Source of the DNA: DASSBG01 sp963800395
GTDB taxonomy: Bacteria > Pseudomonadota > Gammaproteobacteria > Xanthomonadales > Rhodanobacteraceae
Length of the DNA stretch: 64,000 nucleotides
Assembly: GCA_963800395.1 (NCBI GenBank)
Contig: CAWDBD010000003.1
Location: 62,001 to 126,000 of the forward strand
Direction: 5' to 3'
Part shown: positions 1 through 8,572 of the stretch, piece by piece
Numbering within the stretch: the first letter of the stretch is position 1
Layout: each line of letters begins with the position of its first letter
The notes under the pieces: model-generated
Told to the model about the DNA's origin: nothing
The model's input: only the letters and a program-made list of their open reading frames with translations
Database searches by the model: none
Position numbers and translations under genes: made by a program

Positions 1-1
1 C

Positions 2-652
2 CTGCATACTCTGGAAGCGATGCAACTGGATGCGCTGGTAGTGCGACACAAGCGTGTCGGCACACCCGCGTATCTGGCCCGCCATGCCTACAGCCATGTC
101 GCCGTCATCAATGCCGGCGACGGCAACCAGGGTCACCCCACGCAAGGTCTGCTGGATGCACTCACCATTCGTCAGCAGCACGCTGACTTCAGCAAGCTGA
201 CCGTCACCATATGCGGTGACATCCGTCACTCGCGTGTGGCGCGCTCGGACATCCACGCGCTCAGGGCTCTGGGTGCAGGCGAACTGCGCCTGTGCGGTCC
301 GAGGCCACTGTTGCCCGATGCTGACGAGTTGGCAGGCTGCAGCCTGCATGAGGACTTCGACAGCGCGGTCGAAGGTGCCGACGTGATCATCATGCTGCGC
401 CTGCAACTGGAACGCATGAACAGCAAGGAGGTGCCGGACACGCGGGACTATTTCCGCGACTTCGGCCTTGATGCCCGGCGGCTCAAGCGTGCCGCGCCTG
501 ACTGCCTGGTGCTGCATCCGGGGCCCATCAACCGCGGCATCGAAATCACGCCTGAAGTCGCGGACGGGCCACAATCGCAGATTTTGCAGCAGGTACGCAA
601 TGGCGTAGCGGTGCGCATGGCCGTGCTGGCCGAGTTGCTGAGCAAAAGCTGA
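2..652 (+). CDS. pyrB: Aspartate carbamoyltransferase, catalytic chain (5'-truncated by window edge)
   Basis: The second step of pyrimidine synthesis, carbamoyl phosphate plus aspartate to carbamoyl aspartate. The reading frame is open from the first bases, so the N-terminal third (carbamoyl-phosphate domain) lies outside the window. What remains carries family motifs in order: HPTQGLLD, GDIRHSRVARS, the LRLQLER loop and HPGPINRGIEI near the C-terminus. The first ATG in frame, at 20, is internal to the protein and is not a start. No regulatory-chain gene follows within the window. The gene ends about 100 bp before an unrelated lipoprotein gene. The identification rests on several invariant motifs. 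Confidence 0.95.
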   Translation: MHTLEAMQLDALVVRHKRVGTPAYLARHAYSHVAVINAGDGNQGHPTQGLLDALTIRQQHADFSKLTVTICGDIRHSRVARSDIHALRALGAGELRLCGPRPLLPDADELAGCSLHEDFDSAVEGADVIIMLRLQLERMNSKEVPDTRDYFRDFGLDARRLKRAAPDCLVLHPGPINRGIEITPEVADGPQSQILQQVRNGVAVRMAVLAELLSKS

Positions 653-751
653 ACACGAGTCTGAATCTGCTGTCATGCATGACACATGTCCATTGACGGC
701 TCGCATGCGATCACCAAGGATGACCATTCGAAACCTTGCAAGGACCCTGCC

Positions 752-2512
752 ATGAAATTTCGCTCACGCCCGATTCCGATCTTTGTTCTCGGCGGCCTCC
801 TGGCCGTGCTGGGTGCATGCAGCAGCGACACGCACACGGACCAGGCGGTACTGGCCCATGTGCCGGCCGACACGCCCTATGTTTTCGCCAACCTCGAGCC
901 ACTGAAGCGCGACGTGCTGGATGCCTGGCTGGCCACCGCCAATGCGCAGATTCCGATGCAGGTTCGCCACAACCGGCAAGCCGCACGCGAACTGGCAGAC
1001 GATTCGCCTCGACTGGCAAAGCTGATGTCGGCCATGGCCGACGAAATGGATGGCACGACCTGGCAGCAGAAGTTTGCTGACGCGGGGGTGGACCTGGGCG
1101 GCCACTTCGCATGGTATGGCCTGGGAATGAGTCCGGTGCTTCGCGGGCAACTCAAGGATCCGGCCAAATTCCAGGCCTTCATCACGCATCTGGCCAAGGT
1201 GTCTGATGTGACCCTGAAGGCCGGCAGCATCGATGGCATCGACTACCGCCACCTGGATCTGACGGAGCTGAAGCTGCAGGCCGTCGCCTCGCAACATGAG
1301 GGGCAATTCGTGCTTGCGCTGCTTCCCATGGGGCAGGATCAAAAGCAGCTCAGGTTTGCGCTTGGCGCCGACATGCCCGCCGCCACGGACGCCGTGGCAT
1401 CACGCCTGGCCACGCTGGCTGACAAGCAGGGCTACATCCCGCAGGGCATTGGCTATCTGGACACCGACAAGCTGCTGACCGACCTGAGTTCCGGCAAGGA
1501 TGGCATGGTCAGGAGCCTGCTCGAGAGCACCGACGGCGCAAAGGACAGGGACTTGAGTGCAGTACTGACCGAGCTTGCCGGCCCTGCCTGCCAGAGCGAC
1601 CTGAAGCGCATCGCTGCGCGCGTGCCGCAAATCACTTTTGGCTATACACATCTGGACACGGTGCGTGCCAGCCAGCGCATGAATGTGAACTTTGCCCCCG
1701 ACATCAGCGCCGCATTCACCGGGGTGAGGTCGACTCTGCCCGGTCTGGGCGATACCCGGCACGCGCCGGTCGACGTCGCCATTGCTCTGCCGATGCCCGA
1801 GATTCGTGATTTCTGGACAGCGCAGGCACAGGCGGTGGCAGCAAAACCCTTTACCTGCAAGCCCCTGACCGGAATGAACAAGGCGTTCGAGCAAATCGGC
1901 CAGAAGATCGTGCAGACGGCCATTCCACCCTTCGGCAATCTGCGTGGCCTGCGCGCCGCAATCGACAGCCTTGGCGCGGGCAGTGACAAGGACAGCATGC
2001 CCCAGGTGCAGGGCCGCCTGCTGCTGGCGCTCAAGGACCCGGAGAGCGTGCTGGCCATGGCCAAGACCATGCTGCAACCGCTCAACAGCATGCAGCTCAA
2101 GCCCGATGGCAAACCCGTCGCACTGCCCAGGTCACTCAGCCAGTTCACCAGGGAACCGGTATGGCTGGCCATGAACGATCATGCGCTTGCCCTCAGCATT
2201 GGCCCCCAAGAAAAGGACAAACTTCCGACCGCGCTGTCAGCTGCTGGCGGCGCGGCCGGCCAGCTTGCATCGGTGCATCTCGAGGGCGCCACTCTTGCGC
2301 AATGGATTCGCTCCGCTGCAGACAGATTTGTCCCTGTTGCCGCCCAGGGCAAGGACGCAAGCGAGCTGGGCAGCGCCAAAAGCATGCGCGAGTCGATCGA
2401 TGCGGCAGCAAAATCCTATGAAAGCTTGAAGCAGCTGAATTTCAAGGTGCACATGGACAAGAGCGGTCTGGTGGTCCAGTCGGAAACAGAGCTGGCCGCC
2501 AGCACCCACTGA
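752..2512 (+). CDS. Large outer-membrane-type lipoprotein of unknown function
   Basis: A 586-residue protein with a classic lipoprotein signal: basic MKFRSR start, hydrophobic stretch, then lipobox LAVLGAC with Cys at about residue 24. The frame is open 22 codons further upstream, but the start at 752 gives the proper signal peptide. After the Cys the chain is a long soluble domain with no motif I recognise. It alternates helical segments rich in Ala, Leu and Asp, and mentions of transport or enzyme motifs are absent. The residue after Cys is Ser, which fits outer-membrane sorting in Gram-negatives. It stands alone, convergent with pilU. Function unknown. Confidence 0.85.
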   Translation: MKFRSRPIPIFVLGGLLAVLGACSSDTHTDQAVLAHVPADTPYVFANLEPLKRDVLDAWLATANAQIPMQVRHNRQAARELADDSPRLAKLMSAMADEMDGTTWQQKFADAGVDLGGHFAWYGLGMSPVLRGQLKDPAKFQAFITHLAKVSDVTLKAGSIDGIDYRHLDLTELKLQAVASQHEGQFVLALLPMGQDQKQLRFALGADMPAATDAVASRLATLADKQGYIPQGIGYLDTDKLLTDLSSGKDGMVRSLLESTDGAKDRDLSAVLTELAGPACQSDLKRIAARVPQITFGYTHLDTVRASQRMNVNFAPDISAAFTGVRSTLPGLGDTRHAPVDVAIALPMPEIRDFWTAQAQAVAAKPFTCKPLTGMNKAFEQIGQKIVQTAIPPFGNLRGLRAAIDSLGAGSDKDSMPQVQGRLLLALKDPESVLAMAKTMLQPLNSMQLKPDGKPVALPRSLSQFTREPVWLAMNDHALALSIGPQEKDKLPTALSAAGGAAGQLASVHLEGATLAQWIRSAADRFVPVAAQGKDASELGSAKSMRESIDAAAKSYESLKQLNFKVHMDKSGLVVQSETELAASTH

Positions 2513-2534
2513 GCCGAAAACCGGCTCACCGCAC

Positions 2535-2567
2535 GCCTGCCGCCGATGCCATCGCCCGGCGGCAGGC
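2535..2567. terminator. Hairpin between convergent lipoprotein gene and pilU
   Basis: An 11-bp GC-only inverted repeat (GCCTGCCGCCG / CGGCGGCAGGC) with a loop of about 11 bases sits in the 59-bp gap between the two convergent stop codons. There is no T-run on either side, so it could stop transcription in both directions only weakly or act as an RNA 3'-end stabiliser. Confidence 0.4.
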
Positions 2568-2571
2568 ATGC

Positions 2572-3723
2572 TCAGAACTGCATGGTGTTCTCGTCGCCGG
2601 ATTCTTCCAGCTCGACGCCGTCCATCCCCTGTGACAGGGTGTGGGCATCGCCGCCCTGGGCGAGCTTGATACGCAAGCGGACCTCGTTGGCGGAGTCGGC
2701 GTGGCGCAGTGCGTCTTCGTAGCTGATTTCGCCGTCCTGGTAGAGAGTGAACAGGCTCTGGTCGAAGGTCTGCATGCCGAGATTGGTCGACTCCTTCATG
2801 ACATCCTTGAGCTTGTGGATCTCACCCTTGCGGATGTAGTCCTGCACCAGTGGCGTGCCCAGCATGATCTCCATGGCCACACGCCGCGACTTGCCGTCCG
2901 GGGTTGGAATAAGCTGCTGTGCAACCACGCCCTTGAGGTTCAGCGACAGGTCCATGAACAACTGTTCGCGCCGATCTTCATTGAAGAAGTGAACGATGCG
3001 ATCCATGGCCTGATTGGCGTTGTTGGCATGCAGGGTACACAGGCACAGATGACCGGTTTCGGAGAAGTTGATGGCGTGCTCCATCGTCTCGCGGGTACGC
3101 ACCTCGCCGATCATGATCACGTCGGGCGCCTGACGCAGGGTATTTTTCAGCGCGTTTTCCCAGGAGTCGGTATCGATGCCCAGTTCGCGCTGGGTGATGA
3201 TGCAGCCCTCGTGCTTGTGCACGTATTCGATGGGATCCTCGATGGTGATGATATGACCGGTCGAATTTTTGTTGCGGTAGCCGATCATGGATGCCAGCGA
3301 CGTCGACTTGCCGGTACCTGTGGCGCCGACGAAGATGATGATGCCGCGCTTGGTCATCGCCAGCTGCTTGAGGATCGGCGGCAGATTCAGCTCCTCGAAA
3401 GTCGGGACCCTGGTCTCGATGCGGCGCAGCACCATGCCGACGTGGTTGCGCTGGTAGAAGCACGACACACGAAAACGCCCGACGCCGGACACACCGATGG
3501 CAAACTGGCACTCGTGGGTCTTCTCGAACTCCTCGCGCTGCTGCGGCGTCATCACGTTCAGCACCATGTCGCGCGACTGCTGTGGCGTCAGCGCCTCCTG
3601 TGTGATCGGCACGATGCGACCGTTCACCTTGATCGATGGTGCGACACCGGCAGTGATGAACAGGTCCGACGCCTTCTTGTGCGCCATCAGTTTCAGAAAT
3701 GAGGTGAAATCAACGCTGGCCAT
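2572..3723 (-). CDS. pilU: Type IV pilus retraction ATPase PilU
   Basis: A 383-residue PilT-like hexameric ATPase that assists PilT in pilus retraction for twitching motility. An N-terminal PAS-like domain is followed by a RecA-like core with Walker A GATGTGKST, the Asp box near IITIEDPIEYVHKH, Walker B IGEVRTRETM and the His box LCTLHANNAN. The C-terminus runs about 35 residues beyond the last PilT motif, as is usual for PilU. The start at 3723 has GGGAGG seven bases upstream; an upstream in-frame ATG lacks such a site. pilT lies upstream on the same strand, 534 bp away, separated by a repeat array. Confidence 0.93.
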   Translation of the reverse strand: MASVDFTSFLKLMAHKKASDLFITAGVAPSIKVNGRIVPITQEALTPQQSRDMVLNVMTPQQREEFEKTHECQFAIGVSGVGRFRVSCFYQRNHVGMVLRRIETRVPTFEELNLPPILKQLAMTKRGIIIFVGATGTGKSTSLASMIGYRNKNSTGHIITIEDPIEYVHKHEGCIITQRELGIDTDSWENALKNTLRQAPDVIMIGEVRTRETMEHAINFSETGHLCLCTLHANNANQAMDRIVHFFNEDRREQLFMDLSLNLKGVVAQQLIPTPDGKSRRVAMEIMLGTPLVQDYIRKGEIHKLKDVMKESTNLGMQTFDQSLFTLYQDGEISYEDALRHADSANEVRLRIKLAQGGDAHTLSQGMDGVELEESGDENTMQF

Positions 3724-3904
3724 GAATAGCCTCCCGTGAGCGGGCAGTGTTGCCTGCACACCACTTTAGCGCGCCCTGCGACCGCCGTCACCGACCGATT
3801 GCAATTCAATCGCCATTTCGGTGATGCAGGTCACCTTGTGGCCGGAAGCGGATTTGGTCGCACCGAGCCTTCGGCTTGCGAGGTATGCGGCCTTCGAGGT
3901 TACG

Positions 3905-4243
3905 GGATCCCGTGTCGGCGGCCATCCATGGCCTGCACGGGATGAGCGCACTTTTCCTGATTCTGGATCCCGTGTCAGCGCACATCCATGTGCTACACGG
4001 GATGAGCTCACTTTTCCTGATTCTGGATCCCGTGTCAGCGCACATCCATGTGCTGCACGGGATGGGCGCCCTTTCTGATTACTGGATCCCGTGTCAGCGG
4101 CCATCCATGTGCTGCGCGGGATGGGCGCCCTTTCTGATTACTGGATCCCGTGTCAGCGGCCATCCATGGCCTGCACGGGATGAGCTGCACTTTTCCTGAT
4201 TCTGGATCCCGTGTCAGCGGCCATCCATGGCCTGCACGGGATG
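3905..4243. repeat. Six-copy tandem array of a 60-bp hairpin unit between pilT and pilU
   Basis: Units begin with GGATCCCGTG at 3905, 3965, 4025, 4084, 4143 and 4204, so the period is 59-61 bp. Each unit holds a nested palindrome: outer arms ATCCCGTG / CACGGGAT and inner arms GGCCAT / ATGGCC around a CC loop. Units 2 and 3 carry GCACAT / ATGTGC instead, so both inner arms changed together; unit 4 has mismatched inner arms. The linker between units is an AT-richer cttttcctgattct type. The array fills most of the 534-bp pilT-pilU gap, and the long open frames across it in both directions are repeat artefacts. Transcribed, it would give up to six stem-loops between the two coding regions. Confidence 0.9.
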
Positions 4244-4257
4244 AGCGCATCCTGAGC

Positions 4258-5295
4258 TCACTTGAAGATTTCCTTGGACTTGGCTCTCGGCAGCGCGGTC
4301 TGGCGCGTGATCAGGCCGCGCTTGACCAGATCCTGCAGGCACTGGTCAAGGGTCTGCATGCCGTGCTGCTGGCCGGTCTGGATGGACGAGTACATCTGTG
4401 CCACCTTGTCTTCGCGGATCAGGTTGCGGATGGCGGGAATGCCGATCATGATCTCGTGCGCAGCGATTCGGCCGCCACCGACCTTTTTCAGCAGGGTCTG
4501 GGAAATCACCGCACGCAGGGATTCGGACAGCATCGAGCGCACCATCGGCTTCTCGCCGGCCGGAAACACGTCGATGATGCGGTCGATGGTCTTGGCCGCG
4601 GAGCTGGTATGCAGGGTGGCGAACACCAGGTGACCGGTCTCGGCCGCCGTCAGGGCAAGGCGGATGGTCTCGATGTCGCGCATCTCGCCGACCAGGATGA
4701 AGTCCGGATCCTCGCGCAAGGCCGAGCGCAGCGCCTCGTTGAATCCGTGCGTGTCGCGGTGCACTTCGCGCTGGTTGATCAGACAGCGCTGCGCGGTGTG
4801 CACAAACTCGATCGGGTCCTCGATGGTGAGCAGATGGCCGTGCTCTTTCTTGTTGATGTGATCGACCATCGCCGCCAGCGTGGTCGATTTGCCCGAACCG
4901 GTCGGGCCGGTAACCAGGATCAGGCCCTGAGGCTGGTCGATCAACTCCTTGAACACACTTGGAGCACCCAGGTCCTCCAGCGTCAGCACCTCGGCGGGAA
5001 TGGTACGGAACACCACCGCAGCGCCACGGTTCTGGTTGAAGGCATTGACGCGAAAGCGCGCCAGACCGGGAATCTCGAACGAGAAGTCGACTTCCAGGAA
5101 CTCCTCGTAGTCGCGTCGCTGCTTGTCCGACATGATGTCGTAGATCAGCGCGTGAACCTGCTTGTGCTCCAGCGAAGGGATGTTGATCCGGCGAATGTCG
5201 CCGTCCACGCGAATCATCGGCGGCAGGCCGGCCGAGATGTGCAGATCCGAGGCCTTGTTCTTGACCGAGAAGGCCAGCAGTTCAGCAATATCCAT
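4258..5295 (-). CDS. pilT: Type IV pilus retraction ATPase PilT
   Basis: A 345-residue motor that depolymerises the type IV pilus at the inner membrane. Visible motifs are Walker A GPTGSGKSTT, LLTIEDPIEFVH, Walker B LVGEMRDIETI, the His box ATLHTSSAAKT and the PilT-specific AIRNLIRE retraction motif near residue 290. The start at 5295 has GGGGAG nearby; the open frame continues upstream but without family sequence. The order pilT then pilU is the conserved one. Length and motifs are normal, so it should be functional. Confidence 0.96.
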   Translation of the reverse strand: MDIAELLAFSVKNKASDLHISAGLPPMIRVDGDIRRINIPSLEHKQVHALIYDIMSDKQRRDYEEFLEVDFSFEIPGLARFRVNAFNQNRGAAVVFRTIPAEVLTLEDLGAPSVFKELIDQPQGLILVTGPTGSGKSTTLAAMVDHINKKEHGHLLTIEDPIEFVHTAQRCLINQREVHRDTHGFNEALRSALREDPDFILVGEMRDIETIRLALTAAETGHLVFATLHTSSAAKTIDRIIDVFPAGEKPMVRSMLSESLRAVISQTLLKKVGGGRIAAHEIMIGIPAIRNLIREDKVAQMYSSIQTGQQHGMQTLDQCLQDLVKRGLITRQTALPRAKSKEIFK

Positions 5296-5404
5296 GCGAT
5301 TCTCCCCACGATGATGGTTGAGTATAGCCCCGGCCCTGCCCGGAACTGTCCACCGCATGATAAACCCATCCGGGGGGTGGCCCGCCAGAGCGGCCCGTGA
5401 TCGA

Positions 5405-5899
5405 CTACATCACCCGTGCCAGCCACATCAGCAGCGCAAGGCAGCAGGCTGCCGCCAGGCCGGCAAGAACATCGTCCAGCATCACCCCCAGCCCGCCCTT
5501 GAAGCGGCGGTCCGCCCAGCCGATGGGCCATGGCTTGAAGATATCGAACATCCGAAACAGCATGAATCCAGCCAGAACCCAGGGCCAGGGCGCCGCCAGC
5601 ACCGGCAGCCACGCAAGCCACTGGCCAATGTACTCATCCCAGACCAGGGCCCCGTGATCGGCGACGCCAATGGCGCGACCGGCGCGGCCACAGGCCCACA
5701 CGCCCAGCGCGAAGCCCAGTGTCAGCATCAGCAGGTAGTACGGCCAGGGCAGGTGGCGCAGGGCCAGCCAGGGCAGCAGGGCCACCAGCGAGGCCACGCT
5801 GCCGGGAGCTTGCGGGGCAAGCCCGGAGCCCAGCCCCAGGGCAATCCAGCCGCTGGGCTGACGCAACAGGATGCGGCGCTGGTCCGTGCTCAGGCTCAT
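5405..5899 (-). CDS. pgpA: Phosphatidylglycerophosphatase A
   Basis: A 164-residue integral membrane enzyme that dephosphorylates phosphatidylglycerol phosphate in phospholipid synthesis. It has several hydrophobic segments and the family signature region ALVWDEYIGQWLAW, followed by FRMFDIFKPWPI and LDDVLAG. The start at 5899 overlaps the thiL stop as ATGA, which indicates translational coupling. The last gene of the rib-nus-thi operon. Confidence 0.93.
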   Translation of the reverse strand: MSLSTDQRRILLRQPSGWIALGLGSGLAPQAPGSVASLVALLPWLALRHLPWPYYLLMLTLGFALGVWACGRAGRAIGVADHGALVWDEYIGQWLAWLPVLAAPWPWVLAGFMLFRMFDIFKPWPIGWADRRFKGGLGVMLDDVLAGLAAACCLALLMWLARVM

Positions 5900-6879
5900 G
5901 AGCCAAAATGCTCCCAGCCACGCCAGCGCGGCGTGATCGGTCGCCCGTTCTCGCCCAGCACGCATACGCTGGTGCCATCGACAATACGGCCAATGCGGCT
6001 GACTGCGTGCCCTGCCCGCACCAGGTCGGCCGCCAGCGCATCCGCCTTGCGAGCAGGCACGGTGAAGCACAATTCGTAGTCATCGCCCCCACCCAGGGCA
6101 TATTCGATCGAGGCTGCTTCACCGAACAGATCCATCAGCGCGGCGGCACGCGGCAGGCGCGCCGCCTCGATTTCGGCGCCGACGCCACTGGCCGAACACA
6201 GATGGCCGAGGTCGGCCAGAAGCCCGTCTGACAGATCGATGCAGGCGCTGGCCACATCGCGCAGGTTGCGGCCCACGTCGATACGCGGCAGCGGGCGCAT
6301 ATAGCGTTCGATGAGCTGTTCGCGCGCATCTCCCGGGGCTGACAGCAGGCGATCGGCATCGTCATGCTCCGGCTGCAGGCAGTGAAGACCGGCAGCACCG
6401 GCGCCAAGAGTGCCGGTCACGAAAATCACGTCACCCGGCTGCGCGCCACGCCGTGTGAGCGCCTTGCCGGTCGGTACCAGACCGAGCACGGTGATGCCCA
6501 CGGTGAGTGGCCCGCTGGTGGTGTCGCCACCTACCAGACACAACTTGTAGCGACCCGCGAGGGCGTTGAAACCCGCCGCCAGCCCATCGACAAAGCCGCT
6601 GTCGGCCTTGGGCATGGTCAGGCCAAGCAGGGCCCAGGCCGGGCTTGCGCCCATGGCCGCCAGGTCGGACAGATTGGCAGCCAGCGCTTTCCAGCCGATG
6701 TCCCGGGCCGCCGTGCCGGGCAGGAAGTGCACGCCCTCGACCAGGGTATCGACGGAGGCCACCAGCTGCTGCCCGCTGGCTACCGAAAGCACCGCACCAT
6801 CGTCGCCAGCACCCAGAACCACGTCCTCGCGCTGGCAGGCGGTGGCAGCGAGCAAGCGCGAAATCAGCTCGAATTCCAT
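5896..6879 (-). CDS. thiL: Thiamine-monophosphate kinase
   Basis: A 327-residue PurM-like enzyme that makes thiamine diphosphate from thiamine monophosphate. Characteristic segments are GDDGAVL near residue 26, SVDTLVEGVHF, KALAANLSDLAAMGA, VGGDTT, CIDLSDGLLADLGH and the GGGDDYELCF box near residue 260. It starts 11 bp after nusB and overlaps pgpA by 4 bp. The nusB-thiL-pgpA order is common in proteobacteria. Confidence 0.95.
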   Translation of the reverse strand: MEFELISRLLAATACQREDVVLGAGDDGAVLSVASGQQLVASVDTLVEGVHFLPGTAARDIGWKALAANLSDLAAMGASPAWALLGLTMPKADSGFVDGLAAGFNALAGRYKLCLVGGDTTSGPLTVGITVLGLVPTGKALTRRGAQPGDVIFVTGTLGAGAAGLHCLQPEHDDADRLLSAPGDAREQLIERYMRPLPRIDVGRNLRDVASACIDLSDGLLADLGHLCSASGVGAEIEAARLPRAAALMDLFGEAASIEYALGGGDDYELCFTVPARKADALAADLVRAGHAVSRIGRIVDGTSVCVLGENGRPITPRWRGWEHFGS

Positions 6880-6890
6880 CAGGCGCTATC

Positions 6891-7355
6891 TCACGGCTGG
6901 CTTTTTGCATACTCGGCGCTGCGCCAGGCGGCCGCCGCATGGTCAAGCACGCCATTGACGTAGGTATGACCGAAATCGGCACCGAAACGCTTGGCCGCCT
7001 CGATCGCCTCGTTCAGCACCACCCGATAGGGCACGTCGTCGCGGAACTTCAGTTCATAACCCGCCATGCGGAGCACGGCACGCTCCAGCGGGTCGACCTC
7101 TTCGATAGTGCGATCCAGCCACGGCCCCAGTGCCTCGTCGATGCCTTCATGCTCGCGCTCGACACCATTGAGCAGGTCTTCGAAATAAGCCAGATCAGCC
7201 ACTTCCATATCCTGTTCGTGGCGAAACTGGTCGATGATCTCGGCCATGGAACTGCCACTCATCTGCCAGGCATACAGGGCCTGTACTGCACGACGCCGCG
7301 CGCGCGAACGCGCCGCCGGGTCGATACCATCTGTGCGCCGTTCGCGCTTCACCAT
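6891..7355 (-). CDS. nusB: Transcription antitermination factor NusB
   Basis: A 154-residue all-helical RNA-binding protein acting with NusE on boxA in rRNA antitermination. Family features are RARRRAVQALYAWQMSG near the N-terminus, LERAVLRMAGYEL, and VVLNEAIEAAKRFG. The start at 7355 was chosen because GGAG lies six bases upstream; an ATG at 7367 lacks a site. The start overlaps the RibH stop by 7 bp, as expected of a coupled ribH-nusB pair. Confidence 0.93.
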   Translation of the reverse strand: MVKRERRTDGIDPAARSRARRRAVQALYAWQMSGSSMAEIIDQFRHEQDMEVADLAYFEDLLNGVEREHEGIDEALGPWLDRTIEEVDPLERAVLRMAGYELKFRDDVPYRVVLNEAIEAAKRFGADFGHTYVNGVLDHAAAAWRSAEYAKSQP

Positions 7356-8494
7356 GTTGCACTCCATAACCGGGTCATTTCCACCGCCGCGCGGGCCACA
7401 TCAAATCCCTTGTTGCCGGACTCGCCACCGGCACGTGCCAGCGCGTGCTCCTTCTTTTCCACCGCCAGCACGCCGTTCAGCACGGGCAGTGCCTGATGCG
7501 TGGCGACGTCCATGAGACCTTGCGCACAGCAATCGGCGACGTGTTCATAATGCCGTGTTTCACCGCGAATGACACATCCCAGGGCGATGATCGCCGCATG
7601 TTGTCCGGCCCTGGCAAGCTGCGCCGCTGCAGCCGGAATTTCCCAGGCACCCGGAACCCGCAGCACGTCCACCGCCGCATCCCCTGCCCCGGCCTGGTGC
7701 AAGGCCTGGCGTGCACCGCGCACCAGCGCATCCACCACATCCGCATTCCAGCGGCTGGCGACGATCGCATATCGGGCACCGTCCGGCGCCGGGTGGGCGG
7801 GATCGAGCGCACGGGTCTTGGCAGATGATTTCATGGGATCGCCCATTTTACCCTGAGCGCCTGCCATCGCGGGCACGGCAGCCGCTTCGTTCTGCTGCCG
7901 GTAACGGATCAGGTCGGCCACCGTGCCTATTTTCAGGCCATGCCGCTGCGCGAAGACTTGCAGTTCAGGCTGCCTCGCCATGGAGCCATCTTCGTCAAGC
8001 ACTTCCACCAGCACGCCCGCCGGCGCCAGTCCGGCCAGGCGGGCAAGGTCCACCGCGGTTTCGGTGTGGCCGGCGCGGCCCAGCACGCCGTCTGCATGCG
8101 CGGTCAATGGAAAGACATGTCCCGGGTGGTGCAGGTCTGCCGGCTGCGCATCGTCCTTCACCGCGACGCGAATGGTATGGGCGCGATCGAAGGCGGAAAT
8201 GCCCGTGGTAACGCCCTCGGCAGCCTCGATGGACACGGTGAAGTTGGTGTGGAAAGGCGAATTGTTGTCACGCACCATCGGCGGCAGAGCCAGCTGGCGA
8301 CAGCGCGCCTGATCCAGCGCCAGGCAGACCAGGCCACGCGCTTCGCTGATCATGAAGTTGATGTCCTCGGCACGCACCTTGTCGGCCGCCATGATAAGGT
8401 CGCCCTCGTTTTCGCGATCCTCGTCATCCAGCATCACCACCATGCGGCCGGCACGGATGTCTTCGAGGATTTCGGGGATGGTGTTGAATGCCAT
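7349..8494 (-). CDS. RibB-RibH fusion: DHBP synthase plus lumazine synthase
   Basis: A 381-residue frame that joins two riboflavin enzymes which normally are separate proteins. Residues 1 to about 205 are 3,4-dihydroxy-2-butanone-4-phosphate synthase: MVVMLDDEDRENEGDL, FMISEARGLVCLAL, and the HPGHVFPLTAH box. It ends at LIRYRQQNE, where monofunctional RibB ends and where RibBA would continue into GTP cyclohydrolase II; that domain is absent. After a linker of about 20 residues, residues 222-381 are 6,7-dimethyl-8-ribityllumazine synthase, with ARYAIVASRWN, VPGAWEIP, ALGCVIRGET and GVLAVEK. The join runs through a Met-containing linker with a TAA one frame away, so a one-base indel fusing two genes cannot be excluded. 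Confidence 0.85.
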   Translation of the reverse strand: MAFNTIPEILEDIRAGRMVVMLDDEDRENEGDLIMAADKVRAEDINFMISEARGLVCLALDQARCRQLALPPMVRDNNSPFHTNFTVSIEAAEGVTTGISAFDRAHTIRVAVKDDAQPADLHHPGHVFPLTAHADGVLGRAGHTETAVDLARLAGLAPAGVLVEVLDEDGSMARQPELQVFAQRHGLKIGTVADLIRYRQQNEAAAVPAMAGAQGKMGDPMKSSAKTRALDPAHPAPDGARYAIVASRWNADVVDALVRGARQALHQAGAGDAAVDVLRVPGAWEIPAAAAQLARAGQHAAIIALGCVIRGETRHYEHVADCCAQGLMDVATHQALPVLNGVLAVEKKEHALARAGGESGNKGFDVARAAVEMTRLWSATW

Positions 8495-8572
8495 GTATCA
8501 ATTGCCTTTTGCATTTCCCCCGGCTGTACGCGAGAGAGAGTGTCCGTGTCGGATGAAGTCGCGCGAAGGAAA

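Noticed and set aside
2641..3702. 353-codon plus-strand open frame
   Set aside because: Exactly antisense to pilU; His/Leu/Val-rich low-quality sequence typical of reverse frames in GC-rich DNA.
3821..4199. Repetitive proteins with LDPVSAHIHVLHGM-like units in several frames
   Set aside because: The 60-bp period is divisible by 3, so repeats give long periodic frames; palindromic arms and no ribosome site argue for non-coding DNA.
3905..4243. CRISPR array
   Set aside because: Units are contiguous with near-identical linkers; there are no unique spacers and no cas genes.
4150..5400. 416-codon plus-strand open frame
   Set aside because: Antisense to pilT and begins inside the 60-bp repeat array.
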